49,867 nt of DNA from Persephonella sp. (lineage in GTDB: Bacteria > Aquificota > Aquificia > Aquificales > Hydrogenothermaceae): the NCBI RefSeq assembly GCF_015487465.1, contig NZ_WFPS01000065.1:1-49867 (forward strand). Direction: 5' to 3'. Below the pieces are notes generated by a model, which was not told the DNA's origin, did not search any database, and was given only the letters and a program-made list of their open reading frames with translations. A program made the translations under genes and the position numbers. Positions 16,669 to 26,203 of this stretch are shown here, one piece after another (positions within the stretch are counted from its first letter, which is position 1; each line of letters opens with the position of its first letter).

Positions 16669-16746
16669 TCACTTCTTCATTCCTATGATTATTCCAGCAA
16701 CAACAAGAAGTGCAAAAAAGACCATAATTATTGCAAGTTTTTCCAT
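16669..16746 (-). CDS. 25-residue single-pass membrane peptide, unknown
   Basis: A short frame encodes MEKLAIIMVFFALLVVAGII and then IGMKK. It is almost entirely one hydrophobic helix with positive residues at the C terminus. AAAGGTG lies six to ten bases before the ATG at 16746. It sits alone between serA and a divergent membrane-peptide gene. I do not recognise a family; such peptides often stabilise larger membrane complexes. Confidence 0.5.
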   Translation of the reverse strand: MEKLAIIMVFFALLVVAGIIIGMKK

Positions 16747-16810
16747 TTTGCACCTTTTTTATATAGGTGTTTTTAAAAAATTATATAACAAACAAGGTTA
16801 ATAAATACTA

Positions 16811-16829
16811 ACCACTAATGTGGTAGAAT
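16811..16829 (+). promoter_or_regulatory. Dyad next to a candidate -10 box, upstream of the 46-residue gene
   Basis: ACCAC (16811-16815) and GTGGT (16820-16824) form a perfect 5-base dyad with spacer taat. A TAGAAT -10-like hexamer (16824-16829) abuts it. No good -35 is visible, which suits an activator- or repressor-controlled promoter. The downstream gene has a complete AAGGAGGTGAT ribosome binding site (16836-16846). Confidence 0.35.
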
Positions 16830-16850
16830 TAGATTAAGGAGGTGATAAAA

Positions 16851-16991
16851 ATGGAAAACAACTGGTGGGAATTGGCAGGGATTATTTTCTTTTCTTTTAT
16901 GGTTATTACCGTAGGTCTTATATGGGCTCTGGCTATTAAAGCAAGCTATAACGAGGAAAAGGAAAAACAGAAACAGCAGGAAAATAAATGA
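16851..16991 (+). CDS. 46-residue membrane peptide, unknown
   Basis: The frame encodes a short protein starting MENNWWELAGIIFF, with one hydrophobic helix (about 8-29) and a charged tail rich in Glu, Lys and Gln. An almost perfect anti-16S sequence AAGGAGGTGAT precedes the ATG, so it is strongly translated. Its stop overlaps the next start (ATGA at 16988), coupling it to the DUF302-like protein. The positive tail suggests N-out, C-in topology. I do not recognise a family. Confidence 0.7.
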   Translation: MENNWWELAGIIFFSFMVITVGLIWALAIKASYNEEKEKQKQQENK

Positions 16992-17479
16992 AAAAAAACT
17001 GGCCCTTTATCATAATTACAGGATTTGGTGTGGTGGCTACTTTGATATTTGTTTATATCTTTGTTTACGGACTTGCTGTAAATACAGTCAAATCTGCCGT
17101 TTTACTGGAAAAAGCCTACCCCCACATTAAACCTCAGGAGTTTATGAACCTACTACAAAAAAAGGCAAAAAATAACAATCTGAAAATCATTAAAATAAGC
17201 TCTGAAGAAAATCTGTTTTTAGTCCAGATGGTTGATGAAAAACAGCTTGAAGAAATTCTTTCTCTTGCTCCCCAGATATCCCCTCTGTCCATTGTGAACC
17301 TTGTTATATACGACCTTGGAGATGGAACAGGAATTGTCGGGAATAATCCTTATCTGTGGGATATTGTTATAGACAATCCAAAGGTTGATGAGATGGCAGA
17401 AAATTTTTCTGACAGGCTATCTGATCTTTTAGACAGCATATACTGGGACTACAAAAAAGGAAAGGAGACCTTAAAGTAA
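16988..17479 (+). CDS. Membrane-anchored DUF302-like protein
   Basis: A 163-residue protein with one N-terminal hydrophobic helix (about 6-31) and a soluble domain. The soluble part has the pattern NNNLKIIKISSEENLFLVQM, LSIVNLVIYDLGDG and GNNPYLWDIVIDNPKVDEMA; the G-NP and strand-turn order resemble the DUF302 fold, but without a clear diagnostic motif. The partners are the preceding 46-residue membrane peptide (ATGA overlap) and the following pterin enzyme (TAATG overlap). Function unknown. Confidence 0.65.
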   Translation: MKKNWPFIIITGFGVVATLIFVYIFVYGLAVNTVKSAVLLEKAYPHIKPQEFMNLLQKKAKNNNLKIIKISSEENLFLVQMVDEKQLEEILSLAPQISPLSIVNLVIYDLGDGTGIVGNNPYLWDIVIDNPKVDEMAENFSDRLSDLLDSIYWDYKKGKETLK

Positions 17480-17826
17480 TGCCTTACATAATTAGAGTAA
17501 AAAGAGAGTTTCAGGCGGCACATTACCTGACAGATTACCACGGAAAACCTGAACCGCTTCACGGACATACATGGGAGGTTGAGCTTTTTATAAAGGCAGA
17601 AAAGTTAGATAAAGGGGGAATGGGTTTTGATTTTGTAGAAATTCACAGATTTTTAGACCAGATTCTTCCAGATTACCAATGTATGAATGAGATATACGAC
17701 TTTTCACCAAGTGCTGAAAATGTCGCCAAATATATATACCAGAAAGTAAAAGAAAAATACCCTACCCTCCAAAAAGTAGTCGTATGGGAAACAAGACATG
17801 GGGGGGCTGAATACTACGAAGAATAA
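17479..17826 (+). CDS. PTPS-III-type 6-pyruvoyltetrahydropterin synthase family protein (probable folate role)
   Basis: A 115-residue T-fold enzyme. Zinc ligands His15 (AAHYL), His28 and His30 (LHGHTW) are present. QueD and classic PTPS carry a catalytic Cys in CxxxHGH; here the residues before the HGH are E25-P26-L27, giving ExxHGH. The Glu-for-Cys change is the mark of PTPS-III proteins, which replace dihydroneopterin aldolase (FolB) in folate synthesis. I therefore prefer a folate role over queuosine. SPSAENVAKYIY is the usual PTxEN-like helix. It overlaps the preceding gene by one base. Confidence 0.8.
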   Translation: MPYIIRVKREFQAAHYLTDYHGKPEPLHGHTWEVELFIKAEKLDKGGMGFDFVEIHRFLDQILPDYQCMNEIYDFSPSAENVAKYIYQKVKEKYPTLQKVVVWETRHGGAEYYEE

Positions 17827-17829
17827 GTA

Positions 17830-17857
17830 TTGACAGTGTTTAGAATGATTATATCTT
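17830..17857 (+). promoter_or_regulatory. Promoter for the KaiC-like/HTH operon
   Basis: A perfect -35 TTGACA (17830-17835) is followed after 16 bases by TATCTT (17852-17857). It lies between the pterin gene and the KaiC-like gene, whose ribosome binding site AAAGGAGGG is at about 17878-17886. Confidence 0.65.
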
Positions 17858-17892
17858 AATAACTGTAAAACAACCATAAAGGAGGGAAAACA

Positions 17893-18792
17893 TTGGCTGA
17901 GGACCCAAAATTTCATGAGGAGGGAGAAAGGGTTCATGAGTATAGAGAACCTAAAGTAGTAAAAGAAAGTATATTCACAGGAAGTAAAGCCCTTGAAAAA
18001 GCCCCAAAAATCTACGGTATCCCAACAGGAATAGAAGGACTTGATGATCTTTTTTTTGTTGTGGAATCTGAAGATGGAAAAGTAGTAAAAAAATCTCTTG
18101 GAGGTATACCTGCTTACTCTGTGTTCAACATCACAGGTGTCAACGACACAGGAAAATCCCTTATGGTTGAACAGTTTACAGTAGAGCAGGCAAGAAAAGG
18201 GCATAAAGTTGCTTTTATTACCGTAGAGTCTCCTGCGAACTTTGTTATAGCATCTATCAAGCTGAGAGCCTCGGCGATGGGATACAATTTTGATGAATTT
18301 GAAGACAACGTGATACTTATTGATGCAGCATCACACTCAACACTAAGGGAAAACCTTCCTGATCTTCTTGCAACCCTTGCCTACGCCATAAAAACTTACC
18401 ACATAAAGTTCACGGTAATAGACTCTGTTACAGGTCTGTTTGAAAACAGGGAGATGATGGCAAGGGGAGTTGTAAGAAGGCTGTTTAACTTTATGAAAAA
18501 GTGGTATCAGACGGCACTGTTTGTTTCCCAGAAAAGAAGCGGACATGAAGAGCTTACAGCAGAAGCTGCAGGAGGATACGCTGTTGGACACATTGTTGAC
18601 GGAACTATGGTCCTGGCAAAAGAGCTTATTGATTCATCATTTAAAGCAAAACTTTACAAAAAAGAGATAGGGGAGATTGTAAGACTTTTCAGGATAGATG
18701 GTTGTAGAATGTCAGGACACGACACAAGAACACACTACCTTGAGATAACAGATACAGGTCTTGTAAGAATACTGGGACCGATAGGAAAGTAA
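17893..18792 (+). CDS. KaiC-domain RecA-like ATPase, thermophile family (AF_0795/TIGR03878 type)
   Basis: A 299-residue single-domain KaiC-like ATPase. Walker A is GVNDTGKS (82-89), VAFITVESPANF follows, and the Walker B strand is KFTVIDSVTGLF. The opening GIPTGIEGLDDLF is the standard KaiC entry. Sequence and neighbour match what I recall of TIGR03878, a family scattered across archaea and bacteria but confined to thermophiles, of unknown function. The TTG start lies behind GGAGGG. The next gene, 24 bases on, is the matching near-KaiC regulatory protein. Confidence 0.85.
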   Translation: MAEDPKFHEEGERVHEYREPKVVKESIFTGSKALEKAPKIYGIPTGIEGLDDLFFVVESEDGKVVKKSLGGIPAYSVFNITGVNDTGKSLMVEQFTVEQARKGHKVAFITVESPANFVIASIKLRASAMGYNFDEFEDNVILIDAASHSTLRENLPDLLATLAYAIKTYHIKFTVIDSVTGLFENREMMARGVVRRLFNFMKKWYQTALFVSQKRSGHEELTAEAAGGYAVGHIVDGTMVLAKELIDSSFKAKLYKKEIGEIVRLFRIDGCRMSGHDTRTHYLEITDTGLVRILGPIGK

Positions 18793-18816
18793 AAACAAAA
18801 TAAGGAGGGTAAAAAA

Positions 18817-19473
18817 ATGGTAGTACTAATAACATCAAAACCTGTTAATGAGCAGGATCTTGAACATTTAGTTGCAAGGGTCTTTTTCAAAGCTATTGAT
18901 CTTCTTGGAGGACTTCACAAGCTTGCCGAGTATAGAACATTAACATGGCTTCCATCTCTCGCAAGAGCTTCATTTGCAATAGTTCTCAGGGAGGAATACC
19001 TGAAAACAGAGGAAGAGATAGCAGAGATAGTAGGATTAACAAGAAATACAGTAAGAAACATTCTTAGAGCTGATCCAAATGCTGCCATGTTTAAGATTGA
19101 ACACATGGATGAGCTTACAAAAGAGGAGAAGAAAGAGCTCAGGGTTCATACTGCCGGAGGTGTTGCAAAACTTGCTTACAAGCTTGTTAAAGAAGGTCAG
19201 GAAGCACAGACACTCCTTGAGTTTTGCAGAGAAATGTCTGCAAAAGCTGTTCAGGTCTGTGAAGCACCATGGGCTTACACAGTTCTCAAGCACAGCAAAG
19301 GTCTGAAATATCCTGTTGAAAATGCAGACACACTGAAGGAAAAACTTTCTGGAATAACAATAAAAGGTTTGTCTGGAGAAGAGGTTGCAGACGGTCTTAC
19401 CTATCCTATAAGAAATCCAGCACAGCTGTTACACGAAATAAAAGAGTTCCTGCAGATGAAAGGTGTAGAGTAA
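18817..19473 (+). CDS. KaiC-associated helix-turn-helix regulatory protein (TIGR03879-like)
   Basis: A 218-residue soluble protein. A helix-turn-helix (about 68-90, TEEEIAEIVGLTRNTVRNIL) lies in the N-terminal half, after a helical region with LTWLPSLARASFAIVLRE. The C-terminal half (about 110-218) is helical with no motif I know. It matches the protein described as the probable regulatory domain encoded beside TIGR03878 KaiC proteins. An AAGGAGGG site precedes the ATG. It may bind DNA or relay the ATPase state; the target is unknown. A strong terminator follows it. Confidence 0.78.
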   Translation: MVVLITSKPVNEQDLEHLVARVFFKAIDLLGGLHKLAEYRTLTWLPSLARASFAIVLREEYLKTEEEIAEIVGLTRNTVRNILRADPNAAMFKIEHMDELTKEEKKELRVHTAGGVAKLAYKLVKEGQEAQTLLEFCREMSAKAVQVCEAPWAYTVLKHSKGLKYPVENADTLKEKLSGITIKGLSGEEVADGLTYPIRNPAQLLHEIKEFLQMKGVE

Positions 19474-19479
19474 AGAAGG

Positions 19480-19500
19480 CGGGCTTTAAGCCCGTTTTTT
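19480..19500 (+). terminator. Intrinsic terminator after the KaiC/HTH operon
   Basis: The near-palindrome cgggct-tta-agcccg (19480-19494) is followed by six T's (19495-19500). It separates the KaiC/HTH pair from reverse gyrase, which starts 24 bases later, so rgy must use readthrough or a promoter in this short gap. Confidence 0.9.
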
Positions 19501-19523
19501 ATTTTTGGAAACAGGGGCGTAAA

Positions 19524-22500
19524 ATGGAAAAAAAGGTTATACCTATTATTTATAAAGACATGTGTCCAAACTGCGGAGGGGATATAAGCTCTGAAAGACT
19601 CTTTAAAGGTCTTGTATGTGAAAACTGTCTTCCTGAAGAAGTTCCAAGGGAAGATCTGTGCGATTTTTTAGGATACGGGAAATTCCTTGATGTATGCCAG
19701 CTGTGGAGCAAGGTAAAGGACTTTAAAGGGTTTTTCAGGGAGATCATTAAAAATGATTTATGGTCTATTCAGGAAACATGGGCAACAAGATTTTTCCTCA
19801 ATATATCCTACGCACTTCTTGCCCCTACAGGAATAGGAAAGACAACATTCGGGCTTGTTTTATCAAAGTATCTTAAAGATAAAGAAAACAAAAAAGCTTA
19901 TCTTATATTTCCAACACAGATGCTTGTTAATCAGGCACACGAGAGGCTCGTATCCTTTGGAGTTCCTGAGGAAGACATACTTGCATATACATCAAAATTT
20001 GCAAAAACCAAGAAAAAACAGGAAGAGTTAAAAGAAAGAATAAAAAATAACGATTTTAAAATTCTTCTGACTACAACAATGTTTCTGTATAAAAACATAG
20101 ACATAATACCAAAGGGAGAGTACGGTCTTGTTTTTGTTGATGATGTTGACAGCGTTCTGAAAACAGCAAAAAATATAGACAAAGTGCTTATGCTTTTAGG
20201 CTTTTCTCAGGAGGATATAGAATACACCCTTAAGTTTATCACCTTTAAGCAGAATTTATTTAAAAAAGGACAGCCTACAGAGGAAGATTTTGAACTTCTA
20301 CAGCACTGGCAGTCAAAAGTCCAGAAAATCACAGAAAAAAGAAAAGGTGTCCTGATAGTTTCATCTGCCACATCAAACCCCAGATCAAAAAGGGTAAACC
20401 TGTTTAGAGAGCTTTTAGGATTTGAGGTTGGAAGACCGTCCCTAACGCTGAGAAATATTGATGATATATACGAAAAACCTGAAGATGTATGGAAAAAAAG
20501 CGTTGATGTAATAAAAAAATTAGGAAAAGGGGGACTTGCATTCTTATCCTCTTCAGAAACCAGAGAAACACTGGAAAAGTATGTGGAATTTCTGAAACAA
20601 AACGGTATAACAGCTGTTTCTTATGAAGAGCTTATGGACAGAATAGATGAATACAGAGAAGGAAAAATTCAGGTTGCTGTAGGTTTTGCAAGCTATAGAA
20701 ACCCACTTGCAAGGGGAGTAGACCTTCCAGATGTTATCAGATACGCCGTTTTTGTAGGCGTTCCGAAACTACAGTTTAATATAAGGTTTGAGGAGGAGTT
20801 TATACATCTATATTACTTTATGCTTTCTCTTACACCATTTCTTGCAAGAAAAAAGCTCCTTGATCCTATCCAGATAAAACAGCTTTACGATTACATAAAC
20901 TACCTGAAGATATACGCTTTTATCCCGGCTGAAAAGCTTGAACCTGAAAAGCTTGAAAAAATGAGAAAGATACAGCTATATGTGAAAAGCCTTATAGAAA
21001 AGCCAGAAGTGTTCTCAGCTGTCCAGCAGTCTCCTGAGATAACTCTGAGAAAGGAAGGGGATACATTCATACTGACAACGGCAGATGTTACAGGGTATAT
21101 ACAGGCATCAGGAAGAACATCAAGACTTTATGCAGGAGGTTTAACAAAAGGTCTTGCATACCTCCTTGTTGATGATGAGAAAGCATTTTACTCCTTGCAA
21201 AAGAAAGTAAGATGGTTCAGTGAAGACATACAATTTAAGCCTGTTGATCAGGTTAACCTTGATGATATTCTGAAAAAGGTTGATCAGGACAGGGAAAAGG
21301 TTAAAAAAGTTCTGTCAGGAGAGTTTATAAAGGAAGAAAGACAGTCATTTTTGACAACAGTTGTTATTGTTGAGTCCCCAAATAAAGCCAGAACAATAGC
21401 AAACTTTTTTGGAAAGCCTCTTAGAAGAAAGCTGAAAAATCTTGATGCTTACGAGATAGCCATCGGGGAAAGATTTTTAACGATAGTTGCAAGTAAAGGG
21501 CATGTATATGATCTGAATAAAGAGGAGTATTACTTTGGTGTAAAGAAAAATGGTGATCTTGTTCCTATATTTGAACCGATAGACCAGTCTAAAGACCAGA
21601 TAATAAACAGCATTAGAGAGCTTGATCTTGAGGTAAACGAGATATTTATAGCAACAGATCCTGATACTGAAGGGGAAAAAATAAGCTACGACCTTTATCT
21701 TAACTCCCTTCCTTACAACTACAACATAAAAAGGGCAGAGTTCCATGAGGTAACAAAAAGGGCATTTTTAGAAGCTCTGCAAAACTACAGGGATTTTGAT
21801 GTAAATCTGGTAAAGGCACAGCTTGTAAGAAGAATAGCAGACAGATGGATAGGATTTACCATATCCCAGTATATACAGCAGAAACTCCACAGACACTGGC
21901 TTTCGGCAGGAAGAGTTCAAACACCTGTTTTAGAGTGGATCATTGAGAGAACAGATCAGGCAAAGCAGAAGATAGCGATAATCAGGGTGAATATAAATGG
22001 TTATCCTTTTGAGTTTCAGTTTGAGGATAGGAAGAAGGCAAAATGGTTTTACGACTATCTTGAGTTTATTCTGATAAAGGAGTTAGAAAAGAAAGAGGAG
22101 GATCTTTATGTAAAACCATTCACAACAGATATTATGCTTTCTGAAGCAGCAAGGGAGCTGAGATTTTCTCCTCAGGAAACGATGCAGCTTGCACAGGATC
22201 TGTTTGAAGCAGGATTGATAACATACCACAGAACAGACAGCATAAGGGTTTCAGAAGCAGGGGTTTATGTTGCAAAAGAGTACATAACAGAAAATTTTGG
22301 AGAGGAATATTTTAAACCAAGAACATTCTCAGCTGCAGGGGGAGCACACGAATGTATAAGACCAACAAGACCTATGGACGCAGATGACCTCAGATCAATG
22401 ATATACACGATGAACCTACAGGGAATAACAAACAGACATATAAAGCTGTATGATCTGATATTCAGAAGGTTTATAGCATCACAGATGAGGGAAACGGTCG

Positions 22501-23027
22501 TTGAGAAAACAACATACCATCTCAAAGCGTTTGATCAGGAGCTTCAGGAAGATGTTTTAACAAGGATAGTTCAGCATGGATACGATCTGATACTTCCTGT
22601 TAAGATTTACTCAATACCTGAAGGAAAAGTTGATGTAAAAGATAAAAAATCATACCACCTTAAGCCGAAAGTTCCTTACTATACATTTGCCACTATTGTG
22701 CAAGAGATGAAAGAAAAAGGTATAGGAAGACCTTCCACCTATGCTGTAACAGTTCAGAAACTTTTAGACAGACATTACATAATTGAAAGGAGAGGGTATT
22801 TGTTCCCTACAAAGCTTGGAAGAACAGTAGTCTCTCTTATCAAAAAAAGAGAGGATATATATAGATTTGTTAATGAGAACTACACAAAAGAGCTTGAAGA
22901 GATTATGGACAGGGTTGAAAGGGGAGAGGCAGATTACCAGAAAGAGATTGAAAAACTGTTTGAAGAGCTGAAAAACAGAAAGCTGTTCTTTAAGGTTGAG
23001 ATAGGAAAATACGCTTACGAGGAGTAA
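19524..23027 (+). CDS. rgy: Reverse gyrase
   Basis: A 1167-residue fusion of an SF2 helicase and a type IA topoisomerase that introduces positive supercoils at the expense of ATP. It is the hallmark protein of hyperthermophiles. An N-terminal zinc finger has Cys14, Cys17, Cys32 and Cys35. Walker A is APTGIGKT (100-107), and the characteristic DDVD box is at 206-209. The TOPRIM domain has VIVESPNKARTI (Glu617) and DPDTEGE (Asp712, Asp714). The active-site tyrosine is Tyr901 in LITYHRTDS. I see no second Cys4 finger in the topoisomerase half. Length and motif order are complete. It converges on gatB with only five bases between stops. Confidence 0.97.
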   Translation: MEKKVIPIIYKDMCPNCGGDISSERLFKGLVCENCLPEEVPREDLCDFLGYGKFLDVCQLWSKVKDFKGFFREIIKNDLWSIQETWATRFFLNISYALLAPTGIGKTTFGLVLSKYLKDKENKKAYLIFPTQMLVNQAHERLVSFGVPEEDILAYTSKFAKTKKKQEELKERIKNNDFKILLTTTMFLYKNIDIIPKGEYGLVFVDDVDSVLKTAKNIDKVLMLLGFSQEDIEYTLKFITFKQNLFKKGQPTEEDFELLQHWQSKVQKITEKRKGVLIVSSATSNPRSKRVNLFRELLGFEVGRPSLTLRNIDDIYEKPEDVWKKSVDVIKKLGKGGLAFLSSSETRETLEKYVEFLKQNGITAVSYEELMDRIDEYREGKIQVAVGFASYRNPLARGVDLPDVIRYAVFVGVPKLQFNIRFEEEFIHLYYFMLSLTPFLARKKLLDPIQIKQLYDYINYLKIYAFIPAEKLEPEKLEKMRKIQLYVKSLIEKPEVFSAVQQSPEITLRKEGDTFILTTADVTGYIQASGRTSRLYAGGLTKGLAYLLVDDEKAFYSLQKKVRWFSEDIQFKPVDQVNLDDILKKVDQDREKVKKVLSGEFIKEERQSFLTTVVIVESPNKARTIANFFGKPLRRKLKNLDAYEIAIGERFLTIVASKGHVYDLNKEEYYFGVKKNGDLVPIFEPIDQSKDQIINSIRELDLEVNEIFIATDPDTEGEKISYDLYLNSLPYNYNIKRAEFHEVTKRAFLEALQNYRDFDVNLVKAQLVRRIADRWIGFTISQYIQQKLHRHWLSAGRVQTPVLEWIIERTDQAKQKIAIIRVNINGYPFEFQFEDRKKAKWFYDYLEFILIKELEKKEEDLYVKPFTTDIMLSEAARELRFSPQETMQLAQDLFEAGLITYHRTDSIRVSEAGVYVAKEYITENFGEEYFKPRTFSAAGGAHECIRPTRPMDADDLRSMIYTMNLQGITNRHIKLYDLIFRRFIASQMRETVVEKTTYHLKAFDQELQEDVLTRIVQHGYDLILPVKIYSIPEGKVDVKDKKSYHLKPKVPYYTFATIVQEMKEKGIGRPSTYAVTVQKLLDRHYIIERRGYLFPTKLGRTVVSLIKKREDIYRFVNENYTKELEEIMDRVERGEADYQKEIEKLFEELKNRKLFFKVEIGKYAYEE

Positions 23028-23032
23028 AAGGG

Positions 23033-24463
23033 CTATCCGTTAAGAAGCTCAGAAAGTATTTTGTTTACAAGTTTTGGGTTTGCTTTTCCCTTCGTTGCTT
23101 TCATAACCTGACCTACAAAAAATCCCATAAGTTTTGTATTTCCTTCCCTATACCTTTTTACCTCTTCAGGGTGGTTAGACAAAACTTCCTCAACTATATT
23201 TCTTATCTCACCCTCATCTGATACCTGTTTAAGACCTTTTTCCTCAACTATCTGTTTAGGTTCTTTTCCTGTTTTGAATACCTCATCAAAAACCTGCTTA
23301 GCTATTTTTGATGATATCGCTCCACTGTCTATAAGCTGAACGATCTGGGCTATATGTTCAGGTTTTACAGGACTTTTATTTATATCAAGACCTTCCTCAT
23401 TAAGTTTCCCTAAAAGCTCATTTATTATCCAGTTAGCTATAGATTTTGGGTTTTCAGGATAGATTTTTACGACTTTTTCAAAATAATCAGCCCTTTCTTT
23501 ATCAGCAACAAGAACCTCTGCATCGTATTCAGTCAGTTTAAACTGCTCAACATACCTTTTTTCCTTTTCGTCTGGAAGCTCAGGAAGGGAGTTTTTTATT
23601 TTTTGTATGTAGTCTGATGTTATTCTTACAGGAATAAGATCAGGATCAGGAAAGTATCTGTAGTCGTGTGCCTCCTCTTTTGATCTCATTGTGAAAGTTT
23701 TTCCCGTTTTTTCATCAAAAAGTCTTGTTTCCTGAACTATCTCTCCACCTTTTCTCAAAATCTTTGCCTGCCTTTCTATCTCATACTCTATAGCTTTCTG
23801 GACAAACCTGAATGAGTTTATATTCTTTATCTCAACCTTTGTTCCAAACTTTTCCTCCCCTTTAGGTCTAAGGGATATGTTAACGTCGCATCTGAGCTGA
23901 CCCTTTTCCATATCTGCATCAGATACACCAATGTATCTCATTATGTTCCTCAGCTTTTCAAGGTAAAGCCTTGCTCCAACTGCAGATCTTATATCAGGCT
24001 CCGAAACTATTTCCATTAATGGAGTTCCGGCTCTATTAAGATCAACATAAGAGTATCCACCTTCATGTATAGTTTTTCCTGCGTCTTCTTCCATATGAAG
24101 TCTGTGTATCCTGACCCTTTCAGTTTTTCCTTCCACCTTTATATCAATATAACCGTCTGTTGCAAGAGGCTTATCATACTGTGATATCTGATACCCCTTA
24201 GGAAGATCAGGATAAAAATAATTTTTCCTTGCAAAAACAGAAAGCTGATGAACCTTGCAGTTAAGTGCAAGGGAAGCTTTTACAGCATACTCAAGAGCTT
24301 TTTTATTCAAGACAGGAAGACTTCCTGGAAGTGCAAGACATACAGGGCATACGTTTGTGTTTGGCTCTGCCCCATACTCAACCCTGCAAGAGCAGAAACA
24401 TTTTGTTCTTGTTGCCATCTGCACATGAACTTCAAGCCCAATAACAGGTTCAAACTCTCCCAT
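23033..24463 (-). CDS. gatB: Aspartyl/glutamyl-tRNA amidotransferase subunit B
   Basis: A 476-residue kinase-like subunit of GatCAB, which converts Glu-tRNA(Gln) and Asp-tRNA(Asn) to the amides. It opens [11 protein letters not shown]; the zinc-binding cysteines are in CFCSC and [22 protein letters not shown] is the family signature; and a C-terminal YqeY-like tail ends [13 protein letters not shown]. gatA and gatC are not in the window. It is a single leftward gene divergent from ahcY. Confidence 0.95.
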   Translation of the reverse strand: MGEFEPVIGLEVHVQMATRTKCFCSCRVEYGAEPNTNVCPVCLALPGSLPVLNKKALEYAVKASLALNCKVHQLSVFARKNYFYPDLPKGYQISQYDKPLATDGYIDIKVEGKTERVRIHRLHMEEDAGKTIHEGGYSYVDLNRAGTPLMEIVSEPDIRSAVGARLYLEKLRNIMRYIGVSDADMEKGQLRCDVNISLRPKGEEKFGTKVEIKNINSFRFVQKAIEYEIERQAKILRKGGEIVQETRLFDEKTGKTFTMRSKEEAHDYRYFPDPDLIPVRITSDYIQKIKNSLPELPDEKEKRYVEQFKLTEYDAEVLVADKERADYFEKVVKIYPENPKSIANWIINELLGKLNEEGLDINKSPVKPEHIAQIVQLIDSGAISSKIAKQVFDEVFKTGKEPKQIVEEKGLKQVSDEGEIRNIVEEVLSNHPEEVKRYREGNTKLMGFFVGQVMKATKGKANPKLVNKILSELLNG

Positions 24464-24504
24464 CTTTTTCTCCCAATTTATTGTTTTATTAGATTATCAA
24501 AAAA

Positions 24505-24550
24505 GAAAACCGATGTGAAGAACGGTTTTTCATTTACTATGTAGTATAAT
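24505..24550 (+). promoter_or_regulatory. ahcY leader: hairpin plus -10 box
   Basis: GAAAACCG (24505-24512) can pair with CGGTTTTT (24523-24530) across a 10-base loop. A TATAAT hexamer (24545-24550) follows, with no good -35 at the right spacing because the hairpin occupies that place. The element is too short for a known SAM or SAH riboswitch. Confidence 0.4.
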
Positions 24551-24572
24551 AACTAAACTAAAACAACCATGA

Positions 24573-25838
<1,266 letters not shown>

Positions 25839-25840
25839 CA

Positions 25841-26203
25841 ATGAACGTTAGACTAAAGTTAAAAGAACAGATTTTAAATGAGATATTTAAGGTTTTAGAC
25901 AGAGAAAAGGTTTGTGTTGTGTTGTTTGGTTCTTCAGCGTTAGATAAAGGCTCCCCCTATTCTGATATTGATATTGGATTATTTTATACAGAAGGAATAG
26001 ATGATGAAACATTTTTAAATCTAAAAAAAAACTTAAATTACTGGGTTGACACAGCAAGAATTATTGACCTGGTAGATTTTCAGAGAGTAGATCTGGATTT
26101 TTTAGAGTTTGCTTTAAAAGGAGCTGTCATATGGCATGTGGGGAAAGAATTCTTAAAAAACTTACTCAAACAGAAAAAGCCTTTAGAAAACTTAAAGAGA
26201 TAG
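25841..26203 (+). CDS. MNT-domain nucleotidyltransferase (MntA-like antitoxin)
   Basis: A 120-residue minimal nucleotidyltransferase. The active-site motif is GS-x10-DxD, with Gly30-Ser31 and Asp42/Asp44 in YSDIDIG, exactly the spacing of MntA-type enzymes. A third acidic region (DTARIIDLVDF) follows. Such proteins modify or neutralise a HEPN partner, which is encoded next with a 73-base overlap. It starts two bases after ahcY, so the pair has been placed inside a metabolic operon. Confidence 0.85.
   Translation: MNVRLKLKEQILNEIFKVLDREKVCVVLFGSSALDKGSPYSDIDIGLFYTEGIDDETFLNLKKNLNYWVDTARIIDLVDFQRVDLDFLEFALKGAVIWHVGKEFLKNLLKQKKPLENLKR

Noticed and set aside
17479-17826. QueD (queuosine pathway)
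   Set aside because: The catalytic cysteine before HGH is missing and glutamate is in its place.
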